Part shown: piece after piece, positions 1 through 9,830 of the stretch
Position numbering within the stretch: position 1 is the stretch's first letter
Layout of the letters: each line of letters begins with the position of its first letter
Assembly (NCBI GenBank): GCA_029237695.1
Contig: CM055274.1
Coordinates: 22,495,505 to 22,559,504 of the forward strand
DNA length: 64,000 bases
From: Conchocele bisecta
Taxonomy: Eukaryota; Mollusca; Bivalvia; Lucinida; Thyasiridae
Reading direction: 5' to 3'
Notes under the pieces: generated by a model
Seen by the model: only the letters and a program-made list of their open reading frames with translations
Told to the model about the DNA's origin: nothing
Databases searched by the model: none
Program-made: the position numbers and the translations under genes

Positions 1-262
1 AGTATACTTTGAGGGAGAAATTTTCAATTTTATGATAAATTTATTATTTTTTATTATACTGAATTTATTACATTATCACAGCCATTTTGGCTGTGATAAT
101 GTAATAAATTCAGTATAATAATTCTGCATACTTTTAATCATGAAATATATGCATTTGTTAGTTCTATATGAAATAATGCATTTCAGGAAAAATAAATGAT
201 TACTCCCTCAAAGTATGCTTTGCTAGTAAAGTATACTTTGCAATGTTGATGAAATAGGCTAC
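1..262. mobile_element. A-family hairpin MITE, cut by window start
   Basis: The A family is about 300 bp with inverted ends GTAGCCTATTTCACCAACAT and an inner AAAGTATACTTT repeat. The central palindrome is around ATTATCACAGCCATTTTGGC. The window begins inside this copy. Confidence 0.85.
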
Positions 263-264
263 AG

Positions 265-562
265 TTGATCCTCGGGTATGTCTGGCTTTCTTGATTGTGA
301 GAGTTGAATCTGGTTATACCCCTTATATGATGAATCCTACCAGTATTACTTTTTAGGGAAGGGCGAAGTGACTGGTGTGGTATGGAACTGGCACCAGGTC
401 GGGTTAATTTAATTTCAGGGCTTAATATATATTATTTTCGATGTAAATATTCCGTTCTGATTTTGGGATTTTCCTACAATGCAGCAGGTAAATTGCGGGA
501 TCATTGGCCCGGCTTTACATGACCTTTGCTTTTAATAGGCCGTTAAACACCAATAAATCAAA
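265..562 (+). mobile_element. H-family SINE-like retroposon fragment
   Basis: The H family reads GTTGAATCTGGTTATACCCC, GGCACCAGGTC, ATTTCAGGGCTGAATAT, AATATTCCGTTCTGATTTTG, then TTGATAGGCCGTTAAACACC and an AATAAACAAAC-like tail. This copy lacks the head. It contributes the beginning of the spurious longer reading frame before the first PCF11 exon. Confidence 0.65.
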
Positions 563-646
563 TCCACTGTGTTCATACACTTGTGATGGTCAATTTTATG
601 CAATGAACACACGTTCTTCATTCAATGTAAAATGCTCTACTTGTAG

Positions 647-839
647 CTTGGCTCCCGGGTCTATCGAGCAGCTGTATACGGGTGAGCAATGTAACTCGTG
701 TGGGACACGCTTCTGGCTCGAGGATACCGAGAAAACGGAGAAATACCGCCAACATCTCGACTGGCACTTCCGCCAGAACAAACGCGACAAGGACGAGATT
801 AAGGTGTCGAAGTATCGCAAGTGGTATTACGGTCTAAAT
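647..839 (+). CDS. PCF11: PCF11 exon, first C-terminal zinc finger
   Basis: PCF11 is the scaffold subunit of cleavage factor II, which acts with CLP1 in nuclear mRNA 3'-end cleavage and transcription termination. The exon encodes an LYTGEQCNSCG segment followed by HLDWHFRQNK and a KWYYGLN end. This C-x2-C ... H-x3-H finger and WYY motif closely follow the conserved PCF11 C-terminal region. The acceptor is probably the AG at 645-646 after a pyrimidine-containing stretch (less certain). The donor is GTAAGT at 840, after a complete Asn codon, so the exon ends in phase 0. The longer open frame starting at 504 is not the true start: its first ~40 residues come from a SINE-like repeat and its tail from a MITE. 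The N-terminal CID-encoding exons would lie left of the window. Confidence 0.88.
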
Positions 840-853
840 GTAAGTAGAACAGC

Positions 854-1153
854 AGCCGATTTCACCAGCATTGCAAAGTATACTTTTCTAGCAAAGTATA
901 CTTTGAGGGAGTAATCATTTATTTTTCCCAAAATGCATTATTTCATATAGAACTGACTGCATATATTTGATGATTAAAAGTATGCAGAATTATTAAACTG
1001 AATTTATTACATTATCACAGCCATTTTGGCTGTGATAATGTAATAAATTCAGTATAATAAAAATTATTAAATTTATCCTAAAACTGAAAATTTCTCTCTC
1101 GAAGTATACTTTACTAGATAAGTATACTTTGCAATGTTGGTGAAATAGGCTAC
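854..1153. mobile_element. A-family hairpin MITE in PCF11 intron
   Basis: Complete copy beginning 14 bases after the donor of the first PCF11 exon in the window; it supplies the tail of the spurious extended reading frame. Confidence 0.85.
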
Positions 1154-1154
1154 A

Positions 1155-1620
1155 GAGCCAGCAGGAATTCAATAGGATGGTCAATGGAGATGGAAGTTAC
1201 ATCAATACACTTTTTACAAATTGTTTATTGTCCATGTTGGGACTATTCCATTAATCAAAAGGGGTATTCTTTCAAAATCATAAACAAAAATAATTACAAA
1301 CACTGCAGATCTGATGAGATGTCTCGTTTACATATATGTTTATATACCACATAAAGATTTCCGGGTGCATTTAATATAGTTGCCACCATCTGTCTACCGA
1401 GATTTTCGTTAAAAGTTTCACTCCAAAAAGATTTTCGTTAAAAGTTTCACTCCAAAAAAGTACTATCTCCATTACATGTACCATCAGTTGGATTGGCTTG
1501 AAACTTCATATGCTTGTTTGTCATCATCCATACTTTCATTCTATAGCCCACGCATGTGGCCCCCGTTTTTGTTTTTGAGGGTTACATCTGTGTTATAGCT
1601 TTCTTGTAATCACGGGCCCA
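1155..1620. other. PCF11 intron, mostly unclassified
   Basis: Holds a small direct duplication (ATTTTCGTTAAAAGTTTCAC twice near 1403-1455) and a fragment of the 35820-type repeat. No exon signal seen. Confidence 0.5.
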
Positions 1621-1622
1621 GG

Positions 1623-1916
1623 AGCCTATTTCACCAAAATTTCAAAGCATACTACCGGTAAACAAGCAAAGTGCACTTTGAGGGAGTAATCATTTATCTT
1701 TCCCGAAGTGCATTATTTCATATAGAACTAACGACTGCATATATTTGATGATTAAAAGTTTGGAGAATTATTATACTGAATGTATTACATTATCACAGCC
1801 AAAATGGCTGTGGTAATGTAATAAATTCAGTATAATAAAAATTAATAAATTTATCCTGAAATCGAAAGTTTCTCCATCAAAGTGTATTTTATAGCAAGAT
1901 AAGTATTTTGGCTACA
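1623..1916. mobile_element. A-family hairpin MITE in PCF11 intron
   Basis: More diverged copy with the same ends and central ACATTATCACAGCCAAAATGG palindrome region. Confidence 0.8.
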
Positions 1917-2056
1917 GGAGCCAGACTGGCCACAAACGCCATGCATCCAATTTCTCCCGTCACAGACCTTAAATGACCTTAGCTGTTGATAGGTTGTTAA
2001 ACAACAACAACAACAACAATCTCCGTCAGTCGTGTATCACAAGTCGACTATTACAG

Positions 2057-2236
2057 GACTGGCTGCAGTACGAGGAGGTGAGTGAGACTGAGGACCAGAC
2101 CCGCAGCAACTTCTTCGAGCAGACAACAACCGCGGCGACGCCCACTCCCGCTCCCACCCCCTTCCCGATGATATCCGTTCCCGAGGGCACCACCGTCATC
2201 CGATGTCCTCCCGCCACCGGCAATGACAATGAAGAT
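2057..2236 (+). CDS. PCF11: PCF11 exon, linker after first zinc finger
   Basis: The exon opens with DWLQYEEV and continues to a SNFFEQ segment, matching the part of PCF11 directly after the WYY motif. A low-complexity Thr/Pro/Ala stretch and a SVPEGTTVIRCPP segment follow. It is exactly 60 codons, phase 0 at both ends. The acceptor is TTACAG at 2051-2056 and the donor GTAAGT at 2237. The upstream open frame from 1973 is intronic: it includes a (AAC)n tract at the end of a SINE-like fragment. The Pro/Thr-rich middle is probably disordered. Identification rests on flanking exons joining in frame and on the conserved DW..EE...FFE spacing. Confidence 0.85.
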
Positions 2237-2401
2237 GTAAGTCTGCGACAGTATATATAGGATCAACACTATTATTTTACAACCGTATCAAAAACGCATG
2301 TTTTCAGTGGGCAGAAGCATATGTATACCCCCCCGGCACGTGACGTAAGTCAACGGGTATATAGTTTTCATATTTTCGTCTAGATGATTTGTGTTATTGT
2401 T

Positions 2402-2870
2402 TTTAGCACACCCTCAGATCCGCACCAACCCCAAGGTCAAGGTCACAATCTTAGTGCTTTCACAAACTTAACATTGGGGGAAATTTGTTATAATTTTTGT
2501 TTCCTTTCACCCCACTTCTTGATATTTCGCACATGCCTTCCTCTAATGGTTCTCTATCATGCCCAGGGATTCCGCTGGTGATCGCCACTGAAAAATAAAC
2601 AATTGGCGATAAAAAATTACAATTTTAAATTGTAATTTTTTGAAGTGGCAATTTTTTTATTTACCCAGCGGAATCCCTGCATGCCATGCCAAAGCTACGA
2701 CCCTCAGACCCCATTAACTAAGGTCAAGGTCACAATCTTAGTGCTTTTACAAACTTAACATTGGCGGAAATTTTGTTATAATTTTTTGTTTCCTTTCACC
2801 CCACTTCTTGATAATTCACACTGCAATGACAAATCCACGACCCTTAGACCCCAGCTAACCCCAAGGTCCA
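2402..2870 (+). repeat. Direct repeats around MITE in PCF11 intron
   Basis: The segment CAAGGTCAAGGTCACAATCT ... CCTTTCACCCCACTTCTTG occurs at about 2402-2525 and again at 2700-2815, with the MITE between. A shorter piece follows near 2845. Confidence 0.7.
2567..2682. mobile_element. Palindromic MITE, CAGGGATTCCGCTGG ends
   Basis: Ends CAGGGATTCCGCTGG with an inner TCGCCA...AATTGGCGAT and poly-A/T stem. Relatives are nested at 30285-30420 and 36720-36850. Confidence 0.75.
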
Positions 2871-2960
2871 CGTCGTTGTTGTTGTTTGTCGGTCCAGGCG
2901 GCAGCCGTAGGTATCCAGGAGCCTCTATCCTTATGACATGTGGCCCATCTAACACCTGGG

Positions 2961-3242
2961 GCCTATTTCATCAACATTACAAAGTATACTTTGAGGGAGA
3001 AATTTTCAATTTTAAGATAAATTTATTAATTTTTATTATACTGAATTTATTACATTATCACAGCCATTATGGCTGTGATAATGTAATAAATTCAGTATAA
3101 TAATTCTGAATACTTTTAATCATCAAATATATGCATTTGTTAGTTCTATATGATATAATGCATTTCAGGAAAAATAAATGATTACTCCCTCCCTTACTTT
3201 GCTAGTAAAGTATACTTTGCAATTTTGATGAAATTGGCTACT
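2961..3242. mobile_element. A-family hairpin MITE in PCF11 intron
   Basis: Complete copy directly abutting a B-family fragment at 3245. Confidence 0.85.
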
Positions 3243-3244
3243 GG

Positions 3245-3345
3245 GGCCCGTTTCACTAAACGTACGATGTTCGTAGGTGCAAATTTAGGATCGTCTGGAA
3301 ATTTCAATTGATGGATTTACATTTATTGAGCATAGGCTAAATTTT
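3245..3345. mobile_element. B-family MITE, half copy
   Basis: The B family is ~240 bp with ends GGGGCCCGTTTCACTAAACT and a central palindrome TTTATTGAGCATAGGCTGCA. Only one half is present here, ending ~25 bases before a PCF11 acceptor. Confidence 0.75.
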
Positions 3346-3371
3346 CTAAATTGGCTTGTATACACCTACAG

Positions 3372-3500
3372 CTGTGTGACATCTGCCACGAGCAGTTCGA
3401 GCAGTACTGGGAGGAGGACAAGGAGGAGTGGCACCTGAGGGACGCCATCCGCATCGCCGACCGCACCTTCCATCCCATCTGCTACGAGGACCACACAGAC
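3372..3500 (+). CDS. PCF11: PCF11 exon, second C-terminal zinc finger
   Basis: The 43-codon exon encodes LCDICHEQFEQYWEEDKEEW, then HLRDAIRI and FHPICYED. This is the second PCF11 zinc finger (C-x2-C with a downstream H-x2-C) and is among the most conserved parts of the protein. The fingers of PCF11 are known to contact CLP1 and RNA-processing partners. The acceptor is CTACAG ending at 3371 and the donor GTAAGT at 3501. Both junctions are phase 0, so it can join the neighbouring exons in frame. A truncated MITE (3245-3345) ends about 25 bases before the acceptor. Open frames running on into 3501-3689 are intron read-through. Confidence 0.92.
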
Positions 3501-3720
3501 GTAAGTGCCTCCACCTGGCCCCAACCCTTGGTATTACTGCTAGAGAAAGTGGTTTGTTCATCGTTTACGCCAGCTGCCCCCACCCTTCATATTACCCGAT
3601 TTAATGACTACCGGTTCGAGGAAATGGAACATCAATACTCAGATGGGAGACGCCATAATTCCTTCAAAAATCCAATATGTGGACAATGACATCAAAAATA
3701 TACTTATTAATTGTGATTTC

Positions 3721-3785
3721 CAGTGGACTCTCTCTAACCAGGACACCCTGGGAGGTCCCCAGGTTGTCCGGTCCGAGACATTCAA
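3721..3785. mobile_element. L-family fragment
   Basis: Terminal hairpin only: CAGTGGACTCTCTCTAACCA then ACACCCTGGGAGGTCCCCAG. In the last PCF11 intron. Confidence 0.6.
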
Positions 3786-3865
3786 CTGTAATTCATGCGA
3801 TGATTCAAGTTTGTGCTTTGTAATCATGAACATACATGATCATAAAATGGAGATTGTAGATAGTG

Positions 3866-4100
3866 GGTGTGACTGGAGAAATGGGTCTTATGGAATTGGT
3901 GACCAGTGTAGCTCCTGATCAAATAGCACACTCCTGTAACATGATGATGATCTACATTGCTCGTTAGAAGCATGACGGGTGGTTCATTGATGGTATTGCG
4001 AACAGTGCAGATCCTGATCAGACTGCGGATGCACAGTCTGATCTGGATCTACACTGGTCGCAAACCCCTTAAGCCCCATTTCTTCATTCATATCTAACAG
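3866..4100. mobile_element. I-family hairpin repeat
   Basis: The I family has inverted ends GTGACTGGAGAAATGGGGCT and an inner hairpin GTGCAGATCCTGATCAGACT with its complement, plus TCCTGATCAAATARCACACT. Confidence 0.75.
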
Positions 4101-4123
4101 TGAATCTCCCATGATTCACAGAT

Positions 4124-4535
4124 GGGTTGTGGCCGAGTGGTTAGAGCAGCATACTGAGAGCTCCAGTTAAGGTGCATAATTGGACCAAATTTTCCGGGTG
4201 TTTTTCTTATTTCTTCACGAAAAATGGCAAGTTGGGATTGCTTTAGAATCGTCTCATCGAGACGATTCTAAAGCACTCCCAACTTGCCAATTTTGGCGAA
4301 GAAATAACAAGAGTGTCCCCAAAGTTTATCAAATTACGCACCTTAACTGGAGCTCTGGTACTTCAATGGAGCTCCGGTTCAAACCTCACCTTAGGCAAAT
4401 ACTTTTATAGTATTTCCATCCCACTATTGACTAGTCTTTTCGGATGAGACTTGAAACCAATGTCTGTCCCTAAATTACCTTTTCTGTTCCTGGGACGTTA
4501 AACCCACCCATTCACTTTCACTTTTCCTCCAGCTA
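4124..4535 (+). mobile_element. tRNA-derived SINE split by a MITE
   Basis: TGGCCGAGTGG at 4130-4140 fits pol III box A and GGTTCAAACC at 4376-4385 fits box B. They are separated by a 196-bp hairpin element inserted in the tRNA-like head. The body carries CCATCCCACT and TCGGATGAGACTT and ends near CATTCACTTTCACTTTT. A second copy follows at 4577. Confidence 0.7.
4159..4354. mobile_element. Hairpin MITE nested in SINE
   Basis: Terminal inverted repeats AGCTCCAGTTAAGGTGC; the centre is a long perfect stem around ATCGTCTCATCGAGACGAT. It interrupts the tRNA-like head of the surrounding SINE, so it is the younger insertion. Confidence 0.75.
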
Positions 4536-4576
4536 ACCGTGGCATTATTGCTTGATCAAGTGGCTTGTTCAGCTTT

Positions 4577-4780
4577 ATATGAGGGTGGCCTAGGGGTTAG
4601 AACACCTGACTTCCAATCTGGAGGTTGTGGGTGCAAACCCTGCCTTAGGCATAAAAAATACCTTCATAGTATTTCCATCCCACTGGTCTGTCGGATGAGA
4701 CTTTAAACTGTGGTCCCGTCTCTATATGACCCTAGCTGTTGGTGGGACGTTAAGGCCATTCACTTTCACTTTTCAGCTTT
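4577..4780 (+). mobile_element. tRNA-derived SINE
   Basis: The tRNA-like head at about 4582-4655 has box A-like GTGGCCTAGGGGTTAG, box B-like GGGTGCAAACCC and an anticodon-like stem-loop with TCC (glycine-like). The body has CCATCCCACTGGTC and TCGGATGAGACTTTAAAC, shared with the copy at 4124. It is not a functional tRNA: one pair of the anticodon stem is broken and SINE body follows. Confidence 0.65.
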
Positions 4781-4784
4781 TTAT

Positions 4785-5150
4785 GAGCCCGTGTGATTTA
4801 CGTACCCGCTAAGTCATTGTGTGTCGTCTCCACCATTTGCTTGTCTTGATAAGTTTACAATAGCAAAGGTATTGGTGTATTCACTACCAAGGACCTACAG
4901 CTGAATATTTACACCTTCCATAAATTCAAAATGGAAAGGCCCATTTGACGTATTGCGTTTACATCTCAATACAATACATTAGAGCCATGTGACGTCGCAC
5001 GATGTTGATTGGTTAACGTTTGTTTGATGTCATTAATTTCCACGAGGTTGTCAATATTGGCAACATCGCTGTTCCAAGAATTGTGACAAAATGACGTAAA
5101 ACAAGATCATTTTAACGCCATATTTAGTTAGTTAAATTATTGACACTATC
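4785..5150. other. PCF11 intron, nothing recognised
   Basis: AT-rich sequence without a coding signal or a repeat that recurs in the window. Confidence 0.4.
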
Positions 5151-5188
5151 AGAAAATACAGTGTAAATATAAGTACTAAAACCAAGGG

Positions 5189-5282
5189 CTGTTGCGTTTA
5201 CTGGGGTGTACAATACATTTGGTCTGTTAAGCATACCAAATACATTGTTACCCCAGTAAACGCAACAGTCCGTGGTTTTATT
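5189..5282. repeat. Perfect-arm palindrome
   Basis: Arms ACTGTTGCGTTTACTGGGGT-like with loop GGTCTGTTAAGCATACC; ~35-bp arms. Probably the core of another hairpin MITE. Confidence 0.65.
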
Positions 5283-5417
5283 CCTTAAGTACATTCTCAA
5301 AATGTACAGTTCCATATCGGCCAATGAAACTTCATGATTTCAAGATAAAGATAACGGTCAGTACATCAGGGTTTTTAATAGCCTCCAGAATTCAAGGGTC
5401 AAAATGGCTATAAATAT

Positions 5418-5622
5418 ACCGTAATAACCTTAAATATTCGGACACAATTTGTTTTGGGAAACCCCTATAAAATAGGGGTTTCCCAAAACAAATTGTATCC
5501 AAATATATTGTACAACTATACTAGCACTAAACATTGGGACACTCTTTTTTTGTGGTAGACCAGATATTTATATGTGTTTCCTAGAATGTATGGTGTCTGA
5601 ATATTTAGGGTTATTACGGTAT
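5418..5622. mobile_element. Hairpin MITE, TACCGTAATAACC ends
   Basis: Ends TACCGTAATAACCTTAAATA and its complement at 5622, and an inner perfect stem TTGTTTTGGGAAACCCCTAT. Diverged relatives at about 17172-17390 and 49245-49460. Confidence 0.8.
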
Positions 5623-5784
5623 AAAGTGTAAAATGCAATTTTATATATAAACAAATTTATTCCTGTGCTGCAAATTACAGGAGGGAAAATCAAATTCCAA
5701 GGTTCAAAATGCCCCAAAGAATCCCTATTGAAAACCATGTACATGTACATTGCCAGCTAGTTTTCAAATCCTGGGCCAAGATTC

Positions 5785-6033
5785 TGGGGCCCGTTTCACT
5801 AAACTTCATACGACTAAAATGTTTGTAAGTGCAAATTTAGGATCGTCTGTAAATATCAATTGATGGATTTACATTTATTGAGCATAGGCTGTATATGCAG
5901 CCTATGCTTAATAAATGCAAATCCAATAATTGTTAATACAAGAAAACACTGTTAATGTGAAATTTACAGACTATCATAAGTTTGCACTTAGGAACATTTT
6001 AGTCGTACGAAGTTTAGTGCAACGGCGGCCCCT
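5785..6033. mobile_element. B-family hairpin MITE
   Basis: Complete copy. Its end lies ~30 bases before the acceptor of the PCF11 terminal exon, so it may supply part of the branch-point region. Confidence 0.85.
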
Positions 6034-6061
6034 GATGCACATGATCGTCTCCTATTTGCAG

Positions 6062-6964
6062 ATATCGGAAGGCACGCCTAGTCCATCCGTCCTAAGCATA
6101 ACGATGACGTCTCCAGATTTCTCGCCAAAGAAACATTTAACTTATGAGGAAGCCTCGAACGACACACCGACCTTGAAACCACATGAGGAAGAGACGGGTT
6201 CCCCAGCAATAGCAGAACCATCAGTCACGAGTTTCAAATCGGAACATTTTGAACCCATGGAGACCGAGTCTAGTCCAGTGGCTGCAGGTGAAATTGTTCA
6301 TTCTTCTACATCAGATTCTACTATTGTAGATTTGACTGATAGTGATGTTCAACCAGTGATAAAATCCGAGCCTGTGGACTCGACTGTGACTGTGCAGGAC
6401 AATGTTCCATTAGTGCCGCACGAACATATAAAATCAGAACCGATAGATTCCGTGGACGCGTCACTGAGTGTTAAATCAGAACCTCTTGACACAACAGATA
6501 TTCAAAATGTGGTTAAGTCAGAACCTGTGGAGAGTGACTTAGAAACTGACACCAGTGCAATCATGGCGACCGAAACAGTGCAATATGACACACAACCCCC
6601 TGCTCAGGTTATAGTGACACCCGAGAGTGCTGAATTTAATGACTCCAACACTCCGGCCATGGACACAACAGAAGACAATACACCAGAACCAATTGATGAT
6701 TCTGAATCAGTCGACATAGGTGTGGCTGTCGATCAAAATTCAGAGCTACAAGTCCCAGCCAATCATGAGCCGATAATGATTTCTAGCTCCCCTGTAAAAG
6801 GTCAAGGTTCAGAGCTGGGGCAGGTTTCGGAGCCAGGGCAGGTTTCGGAGCCAGCGCAGGCTTCAGCTGATGATGATGATGATGAGGACATGCCAACACC
6901 AACGAGAGATGAGCGATCTCCCACCCCCACACTCGATGAGACTCCTATGTCGACCACTAGTTGA
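6062..6964 (+). CDS. PCF11: PCF11 terminal exon, acidic SUMO-motif-rich tail
   Basis: This terminal exon encodes 300 residues and then TGA at 6962-6964. The acceptor is CTATTTGCAG, ending at 6061. The tail is acidic and Ser/Thr/Pro-rich, with no fold I recognise. Exon residues 87-93 (TIVDLTD) look like a SUMO-interacting motif. Lys101, Lys124, Lys138 and Lys152 each sit in a [VI]KSEP sumoylation consensus, and Lys59 in FKSE. PCF11 of vertebrates also ends in a Lys-x-Glu-rich tail, so this supports the assignment, but the regular KSEP array seems expanded. Near the end there are GQVSEP repeats, a run of six acidic residues, and SPTPT motifs that could be phosphorylated. A MITE (5785-6033) ends about 30 bases before the acceptor. 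Confidence 0.85.
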   Translation: MSEGTPSPSVLSITMTSPDFSPKKHLTYEEASNDTPTLKPHEEETGSPAIAEPSVTSFKSEHFEPMETESSPVAAGEIVHSSTSDSTIVDLTDSDVQPVIKSEPVDSTVTVQDNVPLVPHEHIKSEPIDSVDASLSVKSEPLDTTDIQNVVKSEPVESDLETDTSAIMATETVQYDTQPPAQVIVTPESAEFNDSNTPAMDTTEDNTPEPIDDSESVDIGVAVDQNSELQVPANHEPIMISSSPVKGQGSELGQVSEPGQVSEPAQASADDDDDEDMPTPTRDERSPTPTLDETPMSTTS

Positions 6965-7190
6965 TAAATCTCATTGACCAATCTTGCAACTAGGTTACCG
7001 AACTTGAAGAATCAGGAGTAACTTCTCTTAGAGTTACTGCAACGTCGGTGTTAGAATTGGCTTAGAGTTTGTCGGTGTGACGTCACGTTGATTAGTTTAC
7101 AAATTCCACAAATTTTTACATTTGTAATTGTTCTAAGGGAAATTAGTTACTTGTCATTTTCCAAGATCAGCAACCTATTTATAAGGCAGG
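6965..7190 (+). other. PCF11 3' UTR region
   Basis: Follows the stop codon. I see no AATAAA before the B-family MITE; the first such hexamers (about 7313, 7766) lie in or after the repeats, so the polyadenylation site cannot be placed. Confidence 0.4.
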
Positions 7191-7431
7191 GCCCCGTTTC
7201 ACTACACTTCGTACGACTAAAATGTTTGTAGGTGCAAACTTGTGATAGTCTGTAAATTTCAATTGATGGATTTACATCTATTGAGCATAGGCTGCATATG
7301 CAGCCTATGCTCAATAAATGTAAATCCAATACTTGTTTACAAGAAAACATTGTTAATGTGAAATTTAAAGACTATCATAATTTTGCACTTACGAACATTT
7401 TAGTCGTACAAAGTTTAGTGAAACGGGCCCA
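7191..7431. mobile_element. B-family hairpin MITE
   Basis: Complete copy downstream of the PCF11 stop codon, with both CCCGTTTCACTA-type ends. Confidence 0.85.
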
Positions 7432-7813
7432 TGATCTATAAGGCTGGCGTTAGAATAATGGGTCTCTCTGTCACGCGGAGTTGAATTGGTTTTGTATCCA
7501 CATATCTGCATACGTGGCTGTGGCTGGAGAAAATGGGCATGTGGCATTTGTAACCTGTCTAGCTCCTGGAGAGTTGGAATACACCGGCTGCCTTGCCAGA
7601 GATATACAGCAATAATTCCAGCACAAAAATATTTCCAAAACTCCCTAACATTTGATTGGCCCGTAGCAAGTCTCTGTCCAAAATTTATATCCCAGTAAAC
7701 TCCCACGCCGAACTACTTTCCGTAATCGTGAAGCGCAGTTAAAATAATTCTTAAGAAAACGGAAAATAAACACATTTTCTTGATGAATTTATTTCAAATG
7801 CTGGAATTATAAG

Positions 7814-7963
7814 GAATGAATGGCCTTTTTGTGGAATTTATCGGGGATATAAACTTGGAAAAGTCGCGGGAATACTGGACGAGGCCTTCTGGCCTTCGCC
7901 CAGTATTCCCGCGACTTTTCCAAGTTTATACCCCGATAAATTCCACAAAAAGGCCATTCATTC
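7814..7963. mobile_element. 150-bp near-perfect palindrome
   Basis: Arms GGAATGAATGGCCTTTTTGT ... GCGGGAATACTGGACGA and complement. A second copy is at 16054-16205 and a collapsed one at 50436-50557. All are preceded or followed by the same ~190-bp segment with AATTCCAGCACAAAAATATT, so the full element is larger (about 7610-7963). Confidence 0.75.
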
Positions 7964-8234
7964 CTATAGTGTATTACTCTGTGGTGACAGCATGGCAAGT
8001 GCTTCACTGAGGCCACACCATATCTTTTCTATGTTAAACGTCCACCCAGTTGACCAAAACCTACCTACTTATCCGGTAAAAACAAGCAAGACCTTGAAAA
8101 GAAACGAAGGTAAATTTATGTTGAAAGATTTTAGCATAAATTTAAATTTCATCCAGCAAACTTTTATAAGAAAAAAATCAGAAAAAAAGTACTCATTAAG
8201 TGGACGTTTATGAACGGATTTAATACTTGAATTT

Positions 8235-8350
8235 TCATATTACATGAATGGTGAACAGTGCAGGCCCTGATCAGACTGCGTGGATACACAGTCTGATCTG
8301 GGACTACACTGGTCACAAATACAAGAAGCGCCATTTCTCCTGTCACAGTG
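8235..8350. mobile_element. I-family half copy
   Basis: Inner hairpin plus one end (GAAGCGCCATTTCTCCTGTC). Confidence 0.65.
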
Positions 8351-8714
8351 ACTTACGCACCGTGTATAAGGCATTGCTGTTGCAATCTCACGATGCTGCG
8401 TGATTTTATGCGACACCATTCACCTGGTTCTAGTCATCAATGCAAGCCACTCGATGGCGCAAATCCGTTGCAGCTTGTGTTATATTTCTGTATGGCTGGT
8501 TCGATATGATATTGCTTATGACATAGGTGACATTTGCTGAAAATGAATTGAATATTGAGTTATTGTTGTATGGATTTCACCTACAAGTTATCAGTGGTAA
8601 TGTGGAATATAATTATACATGTGTTCTGCAACATCATATCATTTTCTATATCAGTAGATGAAAACTGAGGTAATATATTGTCGTGTTCTCTTCCGAAAGA
8701 CTACAAAGTTCAGT

Positions 8715-9060
8715 GCTCCAGATAAGGAATTAGTAATTGAGTATTGTCTGTCACTCCATCATTTCTGAAGCAATTGGGTATTTCAAAATTTTAATTGGTG
8801 AAATAAAGCACTACTGTTTACGCATCAACAGTCAGCAATTATTGAATATTTTGCTTTGAAATTTCTCCTCTAATGAAATACCAAGATGTGTTTTCATGGA
8901 AAGTAAGACAAATATGCTATATTTGTGGTCTGTTTATTGTTTATTGGTAAAGGTACCACAATTTTTTTATTGCTTTTTGATACTCGCTACTTCCGATTTC
9001 AATTAGGTTTTTGGCAATTTTAATTGGGTATTTAAGCAAATACGCAGCTTATCTGGAGCT
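8715..9060. mobile_element. C-family hairpin MITE
   Basis: The C family is ~380 bp with ends GCTCCAGATAAG, then AATTGAGTATTGTCAC, and a central stem ATGAAATACCAAGATGTG against its complement. This copy lacks part of the central stem. Confidence 0.8.
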
Positions 9061-9194
9061 CGGAAAGTTAACACAATGATGTCCATCATCCAAAATCTGT
9101 GTTAAAGTAAGACAATGCCTCGACGGACTCCATGTATGTATGCTGTGGCCTCTGTATATTACATTCTGAGTATTTTAAATTGTACTCGAAATCC

Positions 9195-9305
9195 GTTAAT
9201 GGAATTCCGCATTTGTTATGAAAATTCCGTTGACTTTCGATATCATTTACAGAAAATATCACAGTTTCTGTAAATATTTTTTTATGAAAAATCACACAGC
9301 TTCTT
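9195..9305. repeat. Dispersed repeat, GGAATTCCGCATTTG type
   Basis: GAATTCCGCATTTGYTATGAAA and ATCATTTACAGAAAATATCA segments recur at 11710-11815. Only two copies seen. Confidence 0.6.
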
Positions 9306-9529
9306 ACATATAAAATCACATGGCTTGACTTGTATAGTAATCATCACTTCATCACACATATGTAATGTACATAAATCATCATCATTTATATCAACTCACT
9401 GACTGGCATTGTGTGATTATCTCTTATCACACCTCTATGGTTTGCATATAATGATTTATATAGTCAGATTGTGTTCGTAAATAATGTCCGAATAGATTTT
9501 ACACCAAAAAAAATTAAAAAATCAATATT

Positions 9530-9606
9530 TCGATGGTCTAGTAACATATGGTCGTAACTGCTATGCTTTAGCATAGCAGTTACGACCTTATGTTACTAGA
9601 CCATCG
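9530..9606. repeat. Palindrome
   Basis: Arms CGATGGTCTAGTAACATA ... GTCGTAACTGCTATGC and complement; ~35-bp arms with tiny loop. Confidence 0.75.
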
Positions 9607-9635
9607 ATTTGTAAAATTTTGATGTACATGGAGAC

Positions 9636-9830
9636 ATGGGGCTTATGGCATTTGTGTGACCAGTGTAGCTCCTGATCAACTACTCGCACACTCCTGCAGG
9701 CATATAATGAGCTATACTGTTGTTAGGAGCATGAGTGGGGCATCACTGACTGAATGGAGATCAGTGCAGACCTTGATCAGACTGCGTGGATGCGCAGGCT
9801 GATCTGGGTCTACACTGCTCGTGAGTGGGT
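9636..9830. mobile_element. I-family copy, one end lost
   Basis: From GGGGCTTATGGCATTTG to the inner hairpin; it then runs into an H retroposon, and the remaining I end reappears at 10195-10230. The H element therefore split it. Confidence 0.7.

Noticed and set aside
504..914. 136-residue open frame as a complete small gene
   Set aside because: Only 647-839 is PCF11 exon; the start is SINE-derived and the end is MITE-derived, with a GTAAGT donor between.
4582..4655. Functional tRNA-Gly gene
   Set aside because: The tRNA-like fold has a broken stem pair and is followed by a SINE body found in a second copy.
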